Part shown: one piece after another, positions 44,468 to 53,998 of the stretch
How the letters are laid out: every line of letters starts with the position of its first letter
Numbering within the stretch: the first letter of the stretch is position 1
NCBI GenBank assembly: GCA_016709495.1
Contig: JADJMS010000006.1
Coordinates: forward strand, 225,874-289,873
Direction: 5' to 3'
DNA length: 64,000 nt
DNA from: Candidatus Dechloromonas phosphorivorans
Lineage (GTDB): Bacteria; Pseudomonadota; Gammaproteobacteria; Burkholderiales; Rhodocyclaceae
Program-made: the position numbers and the translations under genes
The notes under the pieces: model-generated
Database searches by the model: none
What the model saw: only the letters and a program-made list of their open reading frames with translations
What the model was told of the DNA's origin: nothing

Positions 44468-45904
44468 TCAGCGTGCAGGAAACGCGCAGGCCATTTCCTT
44501 GCGGCCATCGTCGAGGCGGCAGCGAGTGATCAAGCCACCATCGGCATCAAGCAAACGCCCGGCCCAGCCTAGCGCATCGCGATCAAGCACGAGAAAGCTG
44601 TAACGATTGAGCACCAAGCCACTTTGCGCCGGCACGCCGTCGTAGTTGCGGCCATCCGGCTGCGCCCTTTCCTTGCTGCCATGGCCCGATTTGCCTTCAA
44701 AGAAGGGCGATTCCGGGTCAAAGGCTTCAAGTTGTGTGCCGCCACCACCGACGATCACCTGGGTTGGCCGCCCATTGGCAAAATTGAGCGTCTGGAAAGC
44801 GTGTTCATGACCGCCAACCGCCATTTGCACATTGGCCGGCAAGGCATCGTGCAGAACCTTCTGGAAGGCATTGGGTTGCGAGGCCTGGCCGATCAGGTCG
44901 TACCACAGGGGGCGGTGCGACAGGAGCCAAAGCTTCTGCGCGGTTGGCTGACGCAAAACGCTCAGCGTGCGGCGGAAATGCTCGACATCCTGCGGCGACT
45001 CTTTGACGTGGCGATAATCTTCATGGCCGGCGTTGTCGACCACAACAATGCCCAGCCCGGCATCGATATCCAGATGCCAGGCAGCTGACGTAAAGTTATT
45101 GCCGAGCACCGAGCGCGAATCGGTTTTGGAACGTTGATCAGTGCAGGGTTGATAGGTTGAGGGCGACAGGAAACGCATCCAGCCTTCGCCGCCCCGATCA
45201 CAATTTTCGTGATTGCCCCGGACGAAAACCCACGGCGCCTGCGCCAGCAAAGGCGTTGCCGGCGTAAAAAAATCAGCCTGCCAGCCTGGCCAGCCGTAAC
45301 TGACCGCGACACCCCGCTGGATTAGCTCGGCGCATTGCTTGGGATCATCGCAATATTCGCGGTAATGGTAGTCGCCAACGTGGATCACCAGATCCGGTTT
45401 TTCCCGCGCTGCGGAGCTGGCAATACGCGCCCACGGCCAGGCCTCCTGACTGGTGCAATCCTGCAAAGGATCGCCTTTGCCATTGGCCGGCATCTTGATC
45501 CGGCAGCCGGTATCGCCCAGCAGAACAATGCGTTGCGCCTGCGCCTTGGGCATTGCCAGCGGCTGTCCAGCCAGCAGCACTTCCTGCGGTGCAGCCGGCA
45601 GATCAAGTTGGCAAGTGGCGACGGCAAAAGGCGGATCGAAGGCGCGATTTTTGTCTATCGCCTGTGGCTGTTGCGCATTGCCGCCTGCCCGCACCAGCAT
45701 GGCTTTTGGCTGCTGATCAACCATTGCCGTCGGGCAAGGCGCACCTTCCGGAACGATGGCGCGTACCGAAACCAGTCCGCTCGGCGCCATTTGCGTCCAC
45801 GCGGCCAAGCTTGACGGCGGCGCGGAAGGCGTAATGGCGCAACCGACCAGCGCGAGCATGGCAGCAGTTACAGCAAGGCGATAAAAACGAACTGTTACGG
45901 TCAA
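44468..45904 (-). CDS. lipoprotein metallophosphoesterase
   Basis: 478 residues. From a TTG at 45904 the N-terminus gives a good lipoprotein signal (RFYRLAVTAAMLALVGC); the internal ATG at 45859 would leave too short a signal. Phosphoesterase motifs: LLGDTGCR, HVGDYHYRE, VRGNHENC, LLSHRPLWYD and GGHEHAFQ. Periplasmic, outer-membrane-anchored; substrate unknown. The TTG start codon itself lies within a copy of the repeated word. Confidence 0.75.
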   Translation of the reverse strand: MTVTVRFYRLAVTAAMLALVGCAITPSAPPSSLAAWTQMAPSGLVSVRAIVPEGAPCPTAMVDQQPKAMLVRAGGNAQQPQAIDKNRAFDPPFAVATCQLDLPAAPQEVLLAGQPLAMPKAQAQRIVLLGDTGCRIKMPANGKGDPLQDCTSQEAWPWARIASSAAREKPDLVIHVGDYHYREYCDDPKQCAELIQRGVAVSYGWPGWQADFFTPATPLLAQAPWVFVRGNHENCDRGGEGWMRFLSPSTYQPCTDQRSKTDSRSVLGNNFTSAAWHLDIDAGLGIVVVDNAGHEDYRHVKESPQDVEHFRRTLSVLRQPTAQKLWLLSHRPLWYDLIGQASQPNAFQKVLHDALPANVQMAVGGHEHAFQTLNFANGRPTQVIVGGGGTQLEAFDPESPFFEGKSGHGSKERAQPDGRNYDGVPAQSGLVLNRYSFLVLDRDALGWAGRLLDADGGLITRCRLDDGRKEMACAFPAR

Positions 45905-45926
45905 CGCAAAAATCCGGCTAAAAAAT
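45894..45926 (+). repeat. dispersed GTTACGGTCRAC element, exact core
   Basis: Core GTTACGGTCAAC at 45894-45905, then AAAAAT and TAAAAAATTAAA. It straddles the start of the lipoprotein gene and the gap before the DUF4337 stop. Confidence 0.85.
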
Positions 45927-46501
45927 TAAAGATGCAAGTAACCCATCACGCCGGCAGCAAGCCCCAGCGCGGTCGAGCCATAAACGCCAATCAGCAGCCA
46001 GCGCTTGCGTGTCAGCAAGGTAATGGCAGCAAGGGCAATGGCAATTTGCAACAAGGTGGTAGCCAGCGCCCAGCGTTCATGCACATGCATTTCGGCCTCG
46101 CTCTTTTTGTCGGCTGCCTTGGCTTCGGCTTCCAACTTGTCAGCCTCTACCTTGATCTCTTCTTTTTCTTTCTTGTAGCGCTCGATGGCCTGAGCAAATT
46201 TTTGCTGTGCCTCGCCAGTGGTCAGCGTGACTGAAAGCTCAGCCAGATTCTGTTTGTTGCTCTTGGCCTGATAGTAATTCCACTGGTTGGAGGCTGATGT
46301 TTTCTGGATCGCCGCTTCATTTTTGTAGAGCAGGGCTGCATTCTGTGAATGGCCGCCCATGTAGCCAAAAATAGCACCCACGGTCGACAACAAAGCCGTC
46401 AATACGGCTAGGCGTGAGGTAAAGCTGTCGCCTCCGTGTTGTGCGACATGTTCAACTTCATGGTCGTGCGGGCCATGCACGTGAAATCCGTGACCAGACA
46501 T
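45926..46501 (-). CDS. DUF4337 membrane protein
   Basis: 191 residues. Histidine-rich N-terminus (HGFHVHGPHDHEVEH), one membrane segment (VLTALLSTVGAIFGYMGG), a charged coiled coil (residues about 100-140, ERYKKEKEEIKVEADKLEAEA) and two C-terminal membrane segments. This order is typical of DUF4337. Function unknown. Divergent from purT. Confidence 0.78.
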   Translation of the reverse strand: MSGHGFHVHGPHDHEVEHVAQHGGDSFTSRLAVLTALLSTVGAIFGYMGGHSQNAALLYKNEAAIQKTSASNQWNYYQAKSNKQNLAELSVTLTTGEAQQKFAQAIERYKKEKEEIKVEADKLEAEAKAADKKSEAEMHVHERWALATTLLQIAIALAAITLLTRKRWLLIGVYGSTALGLAAGVMGYLHL

Positions 46502-46623
46502 AGAAACTCCTTCAAAACCGGGTAATGATCAAACAAGAGGCCGCATTCTAACGCGAGTCGCTTGACGGCCAAACGGCCAGCCAATAGATTGCCGGATACT
46601 TCACTTCGACGATCGAGACCCCC

Positions 46624-47835
46624 ATGAAAATCGGCACCCCGCTCTCCCCTTCCGCCCTGCGCGTCATGCTCCTTGGCGCCGGCGAACTTGGCAAGGAAGT
46701 GATCATTGCCCTGCAGCGGCTGGGCGTTGAAGTGATCGCCGTCGACCGCTACGAGAATGCGCCCGGCCAGCAAGTAGCGCATCGCGCCCACGTGATTTCA
46801 ATGACTGATGGTGCTGCCTTGCGCGCGCTGGTCGAGAAAGAGAAACCACACCTGATCGTGCCGGAAATTGAAGCCATCGCTACCGACATGCTGGTGCAGA
46901 TCGAGGCCGAAGGACTGGCCGAAGTGATCCCGACCGCCCGCGCCGCCAAGCTGACGATGAACCGTGAAGGCATACGCCGCCTGGCCGCTGAAGAACTCGG
47001 TCTGTCCACTTCACCTTACAAGTTCGCCGATACGCTGGACGACTTGCAAGCCGCCATTGATAACGGCATAGGCTATCCGTGCATCGTCAAACCGGTGATG
47101 TCATCCTCCGGCAAAGGACAATCCATGCTGCGCGGCCCGCAGGATGTGCAGACGGCCTGGGACTATGCGGCAAGCGGCGGGCGGGTGAATTCAGGGCGGA
47201 TCATCGTAGAAGGCGTCATCAACTTTGACTACGAAATCACCCTGCTCACCGTGCGCGCCCGCGATGAAAACGGCGTCGTGCAGACCTATTTCTGCGAGCC
47301 GATTGGCCACGTGCAGGTTTCCGGTGATTACGTCGAATCCTGGCAACCGCAGGCAATGACGCCAACCGCGCTCAAGCGTTCGCAGGAAATCGCCGCTGCC
47401 GTCACCGGCAATCTCGGCGGACGCGGCCTGTTTGGCGTTGAATTGTTCATCAAGGGTGACGAAGTCTGGTTCTCCGAAGTCAGCCCGCGCCCGCACGACA
47501 CCGGTTTGGTCACACTCTGCTCGCAACGTTTCTCGGAATTTGAACTGCACGCCCGCGCCATTCTTGGCCTGCCGGTCAACACCGGCCTGCGCGAACCTGG
47601 CGCTTCCGCCGTGATTTACGGCGGACTGGAAGAAAAAGGCATTGCCTTTGAGGGACTGGCCGAGGCGCTCAACGTGCCGCGCAGCGACATCCGTCTGTTC
47701 GGCAAACCGGAGTCGTTCAAAAAACGGCGGATGGGCGTTGCCGTTGCCAATGGCGCGGATACGACGGAAGCCCGGATGCGCGCCAAGCAGGCGGCGAGCC
47801 GGGTTAAACCAGTATCAGGTTGTCGCGGTGAATGA
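46624..47835 (+). CDS. purT: formate-dependent phosphoribosylglycinamide formyltransferase
   Basis: 403 residues, ATP-grasp fold. N-terminal VMLLGAGELGKEVIIALQRLG, ATP loop KPVMSSSGKGQS, metal-binding GVELFIKGDEVWFSEVSPRPHDTG and C-terminal PESFKKRRMGVAVANG. It makes formylglycinamide ribotide in purine synthesis using formate. Its 3' end overlaps the opposing proB end by 32 bases. Confidence 0.96.
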   Translation: MKIGTPLSPSALRVMLLGAGELGKEVIIALQRLGVEVIAVDRYENAPGQQVAHRAHVISMTDGAALRALVEKEKPHLIVPEIEAIATDMLVQIEAEGLAEVIPTARAAKLTMNREGIRRLAAEELGLSTSPYKFADTLDDLQAAIDNGIGYPCIVKPVMSSSGKGQSMLRGPQDVQTAWDYAASGGRVNSGRIIVEGVINFDYEITLLTVRARDENGVVQTYFCEPIGHVQVSGDYVESWQPQAMTPTALKRSQEIAAAVTGNLGGRGLFGVELFIKGDEVWFSEVSPRPHDTGLVTLCSQRFSEFELHARAILGLPVNTGLREPGASAVIYGGLEEKGIAFEGLAEALNVPRSDIRLFGKPESFKKRRMGVAVANGADTTEARMRAKQAASRVKPVSGCRGE

Positions 47836-48923
47836 TTTCAGGCTCATCAACGTAACCGAGGACACCTTCAATCTCGGGCGTTGATTTGCGTGCAATCAGA
47901 CGCGATTCGCCACTGCCGTAATTGCTCAAGCCACGGGCAATTTCAAAACCTTCCGGGCTAATGCAGGCAACGGCAGCGCCGCGCTCGAAGTCACCTTCGA
48001 TGCTGACGACACCAATCGGCAACAAACTTTTCCCGGCTTTTAGTGCGTTGACCGCACCATTATCGAGAATCAGCCGACCTGCCAGTTGCAAGTGATCGGC
48101 CAGCCACTGCTTGCGTGCGGCCAGCGGCTGGGTATCCGAAACCAGCAGCGTGCCAACTGGCTCACCATTGGCCAGACGAATGATCGGATCAATTTCGCGG
48201 CCACTGGCAATCGCCGTATGCGCACCGCTCTTGCCGGCACGCTTGGCAGCGATCACCTTGGTAATCATGCCGCCTTTGCCAATGGATGAACCGGCGCCGC
48301 CGGCCATGCTTTCCAGCGCTTCATCACCGGCAGTGGCTTCGGCAATCAGGGTCGCATTCGGGTCTTTGCGCGGATCGGCTGTGAATAGGCCGATCTGATC
48401 GGTGAGGATGATCAGCGCTTCGGCTTCAATCAAATTAGCGACCAAAGCCCCCAGCGTATCGTTATCACCGAACTTGATTTCATCGGTGACCACCGTATCG
48501 TTTTCATTGATGATCGGAACCACGCCAAGGCGCAGCAAGGTTGTCAGGGTCGAACGCGCATTCAGGTAAGCGCTTGCGATCGGCCAGATCATCGTGGGTC
48601 AACAGAATTTGCGCGGTGTGCAGGCCGTATTTGGCGAAAGCGCCTTCATAAACCTGAACCAGCCCCATTTGCCCAACCGCTGCCGCCGCCTGCAGCTCAT
48701 GCACCGACTTCGGCCGCTTGCTCCAGCCCAGACGCTGCATGCCGCAGGCAATCGCACCGGAGGAAACCAGCACAACTTCCTTGCCCTGCTGGCGCAGCAC
48801 GCTGATCTGCCGAGCCCAGTCATCAATCGCCACCAGATCAAGGCCGGCGCCGTTATTGGTGACCAGCGCCGAGCCAACTTTAACGACCAGACGTTTGGCG
48901 GAGGCGAGGCGGGTTTTAGTCAT
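47804..48923 (-). CDS. proB: glutamate 5-kinase, frameshifted
   Basis: First enzyme of proline synthesis. The N-terminal kinase part (RLVVKVGSALVTNNG, VSSGAIACGMQRLG) ends near 48570, where an extra T (CGCTTAC for CGCTAC) breaks the frame. The next frame continues with YLNARSTLTTLL, IINENDTVV and FGDNDTLGALVA and a C-terminal PUA domain. Corrected length is about 373 residues, standard for ProB. The ATG overlaps the obgE stop by 8 bases. Confidence 0.93.
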
Positions 48924-50037
48924 CGATCTGATCGGCGCCATTTTGCTCAGTTGCAGAGCGTTCGCTTGCGTCAACATCGGCAATTTCCTGGTCATCAGCG
49001 TCGACTTCCGGGCGAACCATCTGATCCAACGCTTCCTGAATCGCGTAAATCAACGGCTTGGTGCCTTCGCCATTGATGGCAGAAACCGGGAAATACGGGC
49101 CATCGTACTTGGTCGCCTTCTTGTAGGCCTTGAGGAAATCCTTGACCGCCTTTTCGCGATCCTCTTCCGGAATCAGGTCGAGCTTGTTCAAGACCAGCCA
49201 ACGCGGTTTGTTGGCCAGTTCCGGATCGTGCTTGACGAGTTCGCCAACAATCGCCTTGGCATCGCGCACCGGGTCTGAATCCGGATCAATCGGCGCAATA
49301 TCAACGAGATGCAACAGAATGCGTGTGCGCTGCAAGTGCTTGAGGAAGCGGATGCCGAGGCCGGCACCATCCGCCGCGCCTTCGATCAGGCCCGGCACGT
49401 CGGCCATCACAAAGCTCTTTTCCGCGCCGACACGCACCACACCGAGATTGGGGTGCAGCGTGGTGAAGGGATAATCCGCCACCTTCGGGCGTGCCGCCGA
49501 AACCGAGCGGATCAGCGTGCTCTTGCCGGCATTCGGCAAGCCAAGCAGGCCAACGTCAGCTAGGACGCGCAACTCAAGCGTCAACTCCAGCTCTTCGCCT
49601 TGCTGGCCCTGAGTGTGCTGGCGCGGGGCGCGGTTGGTACTTGATTTGAAATGAATATTGCCGAGGCCGCCCTTGCCGCCTTTGGCGATGATCACTTTTT
49701 TCTCGTTAACATCGAGATCGGCGAGGATATCGCCGGTCACGGAATCGGTAACCACCGTACCAACCGGCATGCGCAGGACAATATCGTCGCCGCCAGCGCC
49801 GTACTGATCAGCGCCACCACCATTTTCGCCGCGCTTGCCGATGAATTTACGGGTGTAGCGATAGTCGACCAGCGTATTGATGTTGCAGTCGGCGATCAGA
49901 TAAATACTGCCGCCACGACCGCCGTCACCACCATTAGGGCCACCCATCGGGATATATTTTTCACGACGAAACGTGGCTGCGCCGTTACCGCCGTCGCCCG
50001 CCTTGACGTAAATCTTTGCTTCGTCGATGAATTTCAT
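48916..50037 (-). CDS. obgE: GTPase ObgE/CgtA
   Basis: 373 residues. Glycine-rich Obg fold at residues 1-158 (GDGGNGAATFRREKYIPMGGPNGGDGG), G domain with GLPNAGKSTLI, the DVPGLIEGA switch and NKLDLI. The C-terminal tail is acidic. Functions in ribosome assembly and stress control. ATG 50037 fits the family start MKFIDEAKI. Order rplU-rpmA-obgE-proB is widely conserved. Confidence 0.96.
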   Translation of the reverse strand: MKFIDEAKIYVKAGDGGNGAATFRREKYIPMGGPNGGDGGRGGSIYLIADCNINTLVDYRYTRKFIGKRGENGGGADQYGAGGDDIVLRMPVGTVVTDSVTGDILADLDVNEKKVIIAKGGKGGLGNIHFKSSTNRAPRQHTQGQQGEELELTLELRVLADVGLLGLPNAGKSTLIRSVSAARPKVADYPFTTLHPNLGVVRVGAEKSFVMADVPGLIEGAADGAGLGIRFLKHLQRTRILLHLVDIAPIDPDSDPVRDAKAIVGELVKHDPELANKPRWLVLNKLDLIPEEDREKAVKDFLKAYKKATKYDGPYFPVSAINGEGTKPLIYAIQEALDQMVRPEVDADDQEIADVDASERSATEQNGADQIDD

Positions 50038-50173
50038 TACTGGACCCGCCTTCTCCGATGCCTGCGTTGGCTGCGCCCATCGGCGCCTCACCGTACTACA
50101 GTACTGTCGTTGCCGCCGGACTTGCCGCCTTGGCCTCGGATCGAATTCGAGTCCAGATTGACGAAAGTACAAA

Positions 50174-50205
50174 CTAAAAAGCCCTATCCGGCGGATAGGG
50201 CTTTC
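50174..50205 (-). terminator. Rho-independent terminator after rpmA
   Basis: AAGCCCTATCCG pairs with CGGATAGGGCTT (50179-50203); on the minus strand it is followed by T5. It separates rpmA from obgE. The 130 bases between it and obgE contain an imperfect palindrome GTACT-AC-AGTAC near 50094 and no gene. Confidence 0.82.
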
Positions 50206-50223
50206 GGTTCCGCCGCGCTGAAT

Positions 50224-50490
50224 TTACTCAGCAGCAACCGGAACGATGGTCACCGTGCGGCGCTGTTTGGCACCTTTCACGGAGAACTGGACGGTGCCGT
50301 CCTTGAGTGCGAACAGGGTGTGATCCTTGCCGCAACCAACGTTTTCGCCCGGGTGGAATTCGGTACCGCGCTGACGAACAATGATGTTGCCAGCCAGAAC
50401 GAATTGACCGCCCCAACGTTTGACGCCCAGTCGCTGGGAATGTGAGTCGCGGCCGTTACGTGAACTGCCGCCTGCTTTCTTGTGTGCCAT
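50224..50490 (-). CDS. rpmA: 50S ribosomal protein L27
   Basis: 88 residues. The N-terminus MAHKKAGGSSRNGRDS and the body RLGVKRWGGQFVLAGNIIVRQRG are invariant features of L27. No cleavable N-terminal extension is present, as expected in a Gram-negative. 17 bases after rplU. Confidence 0.98.
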   Translation of the reverse strand: MAHKKAGGSSRNGRDSHSQRLGVKRWGGQFVLAGNIIVRQRGTEFHPGENVGCGKDHTLFALKDGTVQFSVKGAKQRRTVTIVPVAAE

Positions 50491-50507
50491 TTATTAGCTC
50501 CTTGAAC

Positions 50508-50819
50508 TTAAGCAGCGATCGCGTCGATGCGCAATTCGGTGTAGTTCTGACGATGGCCTTGATGCTTTTGGTAATGCTTACGACGACGCATCTTGAAGAT
50601 CTTGACCTTGTCGTGACGGCCGTGGGAAACCACGGTGCACTTGACAGTGGCGCCAGCAAGGAAGGGGGCGCCGATCTGTACTGACTCGCCTTCGCCTACC
50701 ATGAGGATCTGGTCAAGGGTAACTTCTGCGCCAACGTCTGCCGGTATCTGTTCTACTTTAAGTTTTAGACCAGTGGTAACACGATACTGCTTACCGCCGG
50801 TTTTTATGACCGCATACAT
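50508..50819 (-). CDS. rplU: 50S ribosomal protein L21
   Basis: 103 residues. MYAVIKTGGKQYRVTTGLKLKVE and KMRRRKHYQKHQGHRQ are diagnostic. First gene of the rplU-rpmA transcript, with a near-consensus promoter upstream. Confidence 0.98.
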   Translation of the reverse strand: MYAVIKTGGKQYRVTTGLKLKVEQIPADVGAEVTLDQILMVGEGESVQIGAPFLAGATVKCTVVSHGRHDKVKIFKMRRRKHYQKHQGHRQNYTELRIDAIAA

Positions 50820-50866
50820 GGGTTGGACTCCGAAAATAAACCAAAGGGTGCTACAAAGAGCCGTGC

Positions 50867-50894
50867 ATTATACGGAAAATCTCTTGGGAGTCAA
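50867..50894 (-). promoter_or_regulatory. sigma-70 promoter of rplU
   Basis: On the minus strand: -35 TTGACT (50889-50894), 16-base spacer, -10 TATAAT (50867-50872). It is about 45 bases upstream of the rplU ATG and the best promoter match I see in the window. Confidence 0.75.
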
Positions 50895-50945
50895 AGCCTT
50901 GTCGTTGCCTGTGGTAGACTTTCGGGCTTTCCAGAGGAGTTCACT

Positions 50946-51290
50946 ATGTCCGAAATCACCACTGCCTCCGGGCTGGTTTATGAAGATACCGTCGTCGGCG
51001 CAGGCGCTGAGGCCAAAGCGGGCCAGCAGGTCAGCGTCCATTACACCGGCTGGCTGACCAATGGCAGCAAGTTCGACTCGAGCAAGGATCGCAACGACCC
51101 GTTCGAGTTTTCGCTCGGCATGCGCCAGGTGATTGGCGGCTGGGACGAAGGCGTCCAGGGCATGAAGATCGGCGGCACGCGCAAGCTGACCATTCCGCCA
51201 GAACTCGGTTACGGCGCCCGCGGTGCCGGCGGTGTCATTCCGCCGAACGCGACGCTGGTCTTCGAGGTTGAATTGCTCGGTATTCGATGA
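50946..51290 (+). CDS. FKBP-type peptidyl-prolyl cis-trans isomerase
   Basis: 114 residues, a single FKBP domain with no signal peptide. VSVHYTGWLTNGSKFDSS, GMRQVIGGWDEGVQGMKIGG and GYGARGAGGVIPPNATLVFEVELL hold the active-site aromatic residues. Cytosolic foldase. AGAGGAG 5-8 bases before ATG 50946. Its stop overlaps the next gene by ATGA. Confidence 0.92.
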   Translation: MSEITTASGLVYEDTVVGAGAEAKAGQQVSVHYTGWLTNGSKFDSSKDRNDPFEFSLGMRQVIGGWDEGVQGMKIGGTRKLTIPPELGYGARGAGGVIPPNATLVFEVELLGIR

Positions 51291-52256
51291 GCGACACCCC
51301 GAACCAGGACGACCCGTGGGCCAAATGGCGCAAGCCTGAGGCATCTGTTACGGTCGACGCGGAAAAACCGGCAAAAATTGCACCGGTCAAAAACCGGTCG
51401 CACCGGTTGCGGGCACGTTGTCGGTAGTAAAAGCCCCTTATAGCGCACCAGCGCCTCGCGTCGCACCGAAAGACCGGCCGAGCGCAACTCGGCAGTCCGA
51501 GGCCCGGCACCGGTTGCCAACAACACCGCCGATGGCGTTCGCCTGTCCAAGGTAATGTCCGAGCGCGGCATGTGCTCGCGCCGCGAAGCCGATCTCTGGA
51601 TCGAGCGCGGCTGGGTGCTGGTCAATGGCGAGCGAGTCAGCGAACTCGGTTCGCGGATTGATCCGCAGGCTGAAATCGTTATTTCCAAAGACGCAGAGCG
51701 CGACCAGGCCAAACAGGTCACCATACTGCTCAACAAGCCGGTTGGTTATGTTTCCGGCCAGCCAGAACCGAACTGCACGCCTGCCGTGAAGCTGATTCTG
51801 GCCGAAAGCCAGGTCAAACAATCCGGCGACCCGGAGTTCAAGCCGTGGATGTTGCGCGGTCTGGCCCCGGCCGGACGGCTCGACATCGACTCGACCGGCC
51901 TGCTGGTGATGACCCAGGATGGACGGGTTGCCAAGAAGCTGATTGGTGAAGACAGCGGTGTCGAGAAGGAATATCTGGTGCGTGTTGAAGGCCAGATGAT
52001 CCCGAACGGGCTGGCCTTGCTCAAACATGGACTGGAACTCGATGGCAAGCCGCTCAAACAAGCCTGGGTCAAGCAACTGAATGAAGACCAGTTGCACTTC
52101 ATCCTGCGCGAAGGCAAAAAACGTCAGATTCGTCGCATGTGCGAACTGGTTGGTTTGAAAGTCATCGGCCTGAAACGGGTCCGCATCGGCCGCGTCATGC
52201 TCGGTGATCTGCAGCAAGGGCAGTGGCGGTTTTTGCGGGCGAACGAGTCTTTTTAA
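51287..52256 (+). CDS. 23S rRNA pseudouridine synthase of the RluB/E/F group, frameshifted
   Basis: A proline- and lysine-rich N-terminal tail (51287-51530) is followed by an S4 domain (RLSKVMSERGMCSRREADLWIERGWVLVNG) and the synthase domain with the catalytic Asp in GRLDIDSTGLLVM. Two frame breaks lie in the tail: one missing A in an A-run near 51393, and another near 51495. The tail still reads sensibly across frames (PVAPVAGTLSVV, GPAPVANN). Which RluB/E/F subtype is unclear; KQIRRM and RVRIGRVMLGDL suggest RluF-like. It contains a copy of the repeated word (SVTVDA). Confidence 0.85.
51347..51379 (+). repeat. dispersed GTTACGGTCRAC element, exact core
   Basis: Core GTTACGGTCGAC at 51347-51358, then GAAAAA and AAAAATT. 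In the pseudouridine synthase gene tail, sense. Confidence 0.85.
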
Positions 52257-52278
52257 CCCGCTGTAACCAGCCCCAAAC

Positions 52279-52308
52279 AAAAACGCCAGCGTCTAGCTGG
52301 CGTTTTCA
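52279..52308. terminator. bidirectional hairpin terminator
   Basis: AACGCCAGC (52282-52290) pairs with GCTGGCGTT (52296-52304) around GTCTA, flanked by A-run and T-run. It serves both converging genes. Confidence 0.82.
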
Positions 52309-52325
52309 TTGGTGTCTCTCAAAAC

Positions 52326-52748
52326 TCAGGCAGCAGGCTTGACCGGCGGCATCATCAGGCATTCGCCATCGATAACGGTTTTGCCGCCGACAGTACAAAC
52401 GGTGTCGAGAATGACACGGTTCTTTTCAACATTGACTTCGCGCACGGTGACGGTGGCGGTGACGGTATCGCCCGGCTTGACCGGCGCCTTGAATTTCAGC
52501 GTTTGCGACAGATAGATGGTGCCAGGGCCAGGCAACTTGTTGGCAAGCGTGGCAGAAATAAAGCCGGCGGAAAGCATGCCGTGGGCGATACGGGTGCCAA
52601 ACATGGTGGTCTTGGCGTATTCCTCGTCGATGTGAGCCGGGTTGACGTCGGTGGAGATACCGGAGAAAAGAATGATGTCGGTCTCGGTGACAGTCTTGGA
52701 CGTGCTGGCGGACATGCCGGGTGTCAGATCCTGAATGTAATAAGTCAT
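52326..52748 (-). CDS. MaoC family hydratase, PhaJ-like
   Basis: 140 residues, hot-dog fold. The hydratase-2 catalytic Asp/His motif is in STDVNPAHIDEEYA and the following IAHGMLSAGFIS. Single-domain length fits (R)-specific enoyl-CoA hydratases that feed fatty-acid intermediates to polyhydroxyalkanoate synthesis, but other acyl-CoA roles are possible. Isolated between a terminator and the MacAB-type operon. Confidence 0.82.
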   Translation of the reverse strand: MTYYIQDLTPGMSASTSKTVTETDIILFSGISTDVNPAHIDEEYAKTTMFGTRIAHGMLSAGFISATLANKLPGPGTIYLSQTLKFKAPVKPGDTVTATVTVREVNVEKNRVILDTVCTVGGKTVIDGECLMMPPVKPAA

Positions 52749-52796
52749 AGCTGTTTTCCTTAGGGTTATGAAATTTGTGAGGTGAACTTTATCACG

Positions 52797-53996
52797 TCAT
52801 TCTGTCCGCAATGCTTCAACCGGATCAAGTTGTGCGGCACGGCGCGCCGGCAGGACACCGGCGGCCAGACCGATGACGATGGCAACCAGTTCTGCCAGCA
52901 GAACAAAACTGATCGGCGTATGAACCGGCAAGGCAGGCAGAAAAAGATGAATCAACTGGGCGAGGCCGAAACCAAGCAGCAAACCGAGAAATCCACCAAG
53001 TCCCGAGAGCGCCACCGCTTCGCCGAGAAATAGCGCGAGAATCGTGCGCCGAGGAGCGCCGAGGGCCACCAGCAGGCCGATTTCACCGGTGCGTTCAGTC
53101 ACGGCAATGGTCATTATCGTGACGATACCGACGCCACCGACCAGCAGAGAAATCCCGCCCAGCGCGCCAACCGCCATGGTCAATACATTGAGGATATTGG
53201 ACAGCGTTTTGAGCATCTCCTCCTGCGTGATGATGGTGAAGTCTTCGCGGCCATGGCGGGCGATCAGGCGCTCCTTGATCAAGGCGGCAACGATGGCGGA
53301 GGAAACACCTTCTTCGGCAGCGATATTGATTTCATCGACGCCCTCGCGGTTGAACAATTCCTGGGCGCGGCCAGCGGGGACGAAAGCAGTGTCGTCGAGA
53401 TCGATGCCGAGAAACTGGCCTTTTGGTGCCATCACGCCGATTACCCGAAAATGTAGGCCGCCGATGCGCAGGCGCTGACCGAGCGGATTTTCGCTGCCAA
53501 ACAATTCATTTTTAAGTTTTGAACCGAGAACGACAAAGGCACGAGCGCTACCGACATCATCCGGTGGTAAAAATTGGCCACTTTGTACGGTTGACCGGAA
53601 CACTTTGGGTAAATTGGCGTTAACGCCGTAAATCAGGGTCCGCCGCGTCCGGCCATTGCCTTCAACCTCGGCATTGCCACGCACATTGGGCGTGACCGCA
53701 ACGACATGCGGCAGGCGTTCGAGTGACGTGGCATCTTCCAGCGTTAGCGGGCGGGCGCTGGAAGGCAGGCCGGAGGGCGATCCGCCGGTCTTTGTCTTGC
53801 CCGGCATGACGGAAATCACGTTGGTGCCGAATTGAGTGAATTCGCCAAGGACAAAGCGGTGGATGCCTTCGCCTATCGATGTCAGCAAAATGACCGCCGC
53901 AATACCGACGGCAATGCCAAGCAGGGTCAGAAAGCTGCGCAGGCGCTGGGCGGTGATGGCGCGAATGGCAAGGCGGAGGGAATCGGCCCAGAACAT
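52797..53996 (-). CDS. ABC transporter permease, MacB-like (second copy)
   Basis: 399 residues. One N-terminal membrane helix (LTLLGIAVGIAAVILLTSIGEG), a large periplasmic MacB domain (about 45-260) and three C-terminal helices ending in the FtsX domain and PARRAAQLDPVEALRTE. ATG 53996 is chosen; the longer open frame runs into the upstream gene. Last gene of a four-gene exporter operon. Carries a one-mismatch copy of the repeated word. Confidence 0.88.
   Translation of the reverse strand: MFWADSLRLAIRAITAQRLRSFLTLLGIAVGIAAVILLTSIGEGIHRFVLGEFTQFGTNVISVMPGKTKTGGSPSGLPSSARPLTLEDATSLERLPHVVAVTPNVRGNAEVEGNGRTRRTLIYGVNANLPKVFRSTVQSGQFLPPDDVGSARAFVVLGSKLKNELFGSENPLGQRLRIGGLHFRVIGVMAPKGQFLGIDLDDTAFVPAGRAQELFNREGVDEINIAAEEGVSSAIVAALIKERLIARHGREDFTIITQEEMLKTLSNILNVLTMAVGALGGISLLVGGVGIVTIMTIAVTERTGEIGLLVALGAPRRTILALFLGEAVALSGLGGFLGLLLGFGLAQLIHLFLPALPVHTPISFVLLAELVAIVIGLAAGVLPARRAAQLDPVEALRTE
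53569..53601 (-). repeat. dispersed GTTACGGTCRAC element, one mismatch
   Basis: Core GTTCCGGTCAAC on the minus strand (53590-53601; position 4 A to C), then ACAAA and AATTTTTA. In the permease gene, sense, read Phe-Arg-Ser-Thr. Confidence 0.6.
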
Positions 53997-53998
53997 GG

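Noticed and set aside
46377..46389. CCCACGGTCGAC in the DUF4337 gene
   Set aside because: Three mismatches and only weak AT runs; not counted as a copy.
50094..50105. GTACT-AC-AGTAC palindrome upstream of obgE
   Set aside because: A single imperfect short dyad without a second copy in the window; not enough to call an operator.
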